Below, in pieces: positions 22,268 through 22,754 of a DNA stretch of 22,754 nucleotides; position 1 is the first letter of the stretch, and every line of letters starts with the position of its first letter. The stretch lies in contig NZ_CAKUCL010000107.1 of assembly GCF_934643405.1 (NCBI RefSeq), forward strand, positions 1 to 22,754, in the 5' to 3' direction. The notes beneath the pieces were generated by a model that did not search any database, was not told the DNA's origin, and saw nothing but the letters and a program-made list of their open reading frames with translations. The position numbers were made by a program, and so were the translations under genes. The stretch is from an uncultured Actinoplanes sp. Lineage in GTDB: Bacteria > Actinomycetota > Actinomycetes > Mycobacteriales > Micromonosporaceae.

Positions 22268-22754
22268 TCGAGACCGTGGAGGCGATACGCCGGGAGATCG
22301 TCGTCGATCTGCCGCCCGCGCGCGCCTTCGAGCTGTTCACCGCGAACATGACCGCCTGGTGGCCGGCCCACCACCACATCGGGTCCGCGCCGATCGCCGA
22401 GATCGTCGTGGAGCCCCGGGCCGGCGGCCGCTGGTACACCCGGCACCAGGACGGCACCGAGACCTCGACCGGAGCGGTGGTGGTGTGGGAACCACCGGCG
22501 CGGCTGGTGGTGACCTGGCAGATCGGCGCCGACTGGCAGTTCCACGACGACCTGATCACCACGGTCGAGGTCGGCTTCACGCCGGCCGGGCAGGGGCGCA
22601 CGCTGGTGCGGCTCGAGCATCGCGACCTCGAGGCGTTCGGGGCCGACGCGGCGGCGATGCGGGAGACCTTCGACGCCCCCGACGCCTGGACCGCGACCGT
22701 CTCCGCCTACGCCGCGTCCGCCAACGCCCCGTCCGCCGCTTCGCCCGCCGCCGC
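22264..22754 (+). CDS. SRPBCC/AHSA1-domain protein (3' end outside window)
   Basis: The frame opens at ATG 22264 and is still open at the last base (163 complete codons), so the C-terminus is missing. It reads as an SRPBCC (START-like) domain of the AHSA1 type: an initial REIVVDLPPARAFELFT strand/helix, TAWWPAHHHIGS, then EPRAGGRWYTR, VVVWEPPARLVVTWQIG and a hydrophobic-ligand cavity ending LVRLEHRDLE. The segment after residue 145 is Ala/Pro/Ser-rich. It overlaps the ArsR gene and is its usual partner; the ligand and role of such proteins are mostly undetermined. Confidence 0.85.
   Translation, partial: MIETVEAIRREIVVDLPPARAFELFTANMTAWWPAHHHIGSAPIAEIVVEPRAGGRWYTRHQDGTETSTGAVVVWEPPARLVVTWQIGADWQFHDDLITTVEVGFTPAGQGRTLVRLEHRDLEAFGADAAAMRETFDAPDAWTATVSAYAASANAPSAASPAA

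Noticed and set aside
1..22754. Insertion sequences, integrase or phage genes
   Set aside because: No transposase, integrase or terminal inverted repeats with target duplication were recognised anywhere in the window.

Overview
The window is very GC-rich actinomycete chromosome. Codon use is strongly GC-biased at third positions, GTG starts and short gene overlaps are frequent, and both a SARP/AfsR-type regulator and an SD-less start pattern are present. The gene content resembles Micromonosporaceae such as Actinoplanes, but that placement is inferred from family resemblance and was not tested.

The centre of the window is a selenocysteine locus. A formate dehydrogenase operon (fdhA-fdhB-nrfD-like, 2101-7284, + strand) begins with a catalytic-subunit gene that carries an in-frame UGA at codon 194. 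A short stem with a GGTCT loop follows it, placed as in the E. coli fdhF SECIS element. Naive gene calling splits this gene into two ORFs; it should be read as one selenoprotein of 1094 residues. The window also holds what is needed to decode that UGA: tRNA-Sec (selC, 11292-11384, +), selD (10240-11244, -), selB (12310-14046, -) and selA (14050-15354, -). No other selenoprotein gene was seen, so FdhA is the evident client.

Layout: 1-1330 is the end of a NarL-type two-component pair (kinase truncated by the window edge, response regulator complete). 1341-2040 holds a small one-helix membrane protein and a convergent SnoaL-like gene. 2101-7284 is the formate dehydrogenase operon. 7285-7759 is a gene-free stretch with a 16-bp minisatellite and an AT-rich inverted repeat in front of an oxalate/formate-antiporter-family MFS gene (7760-9040). 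9027-9197 is a degenerate roughly 54-bp repeat ending in a perfect hairpin between convergent genes. 9205-11244 (-) is the tightly packed unit selD-trmO-flavin/PLP-oxidase-fold gene. 11292-12350 (+) is selC followed by a MOSC-domain gene. 12310-15354 (-) is selAB.

The right third is ordinary accessory metabolism: an SDR oxidoreductase (15396-16184), a RidA-family protein divergent from a LysR regulator with a clear inverted repeat between them, a NUDIX hydrolase overlapping the LysR gene, a large BTAD/NB-ARC (SARP-type) regulator followed 4 nt later by a SAM methyltransferase, and an ArsR repressor overlapping an SRPBCC/AHSA1 gene that runs off the window.

Working model: formate, perhaps brought in by the MFS carrier, is oxidised by the Sec/Mo FdhA. 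Electrons pass through the four-cluster FdhB to a membrane NrfD-type quinone reductase. SelA, SelB, SelC and SelD supply Sec. The MOSC protein may touch molybdenum-cofactor sulfur chemistry. Domain names come from recognition of motifs by eye; no database search was run.
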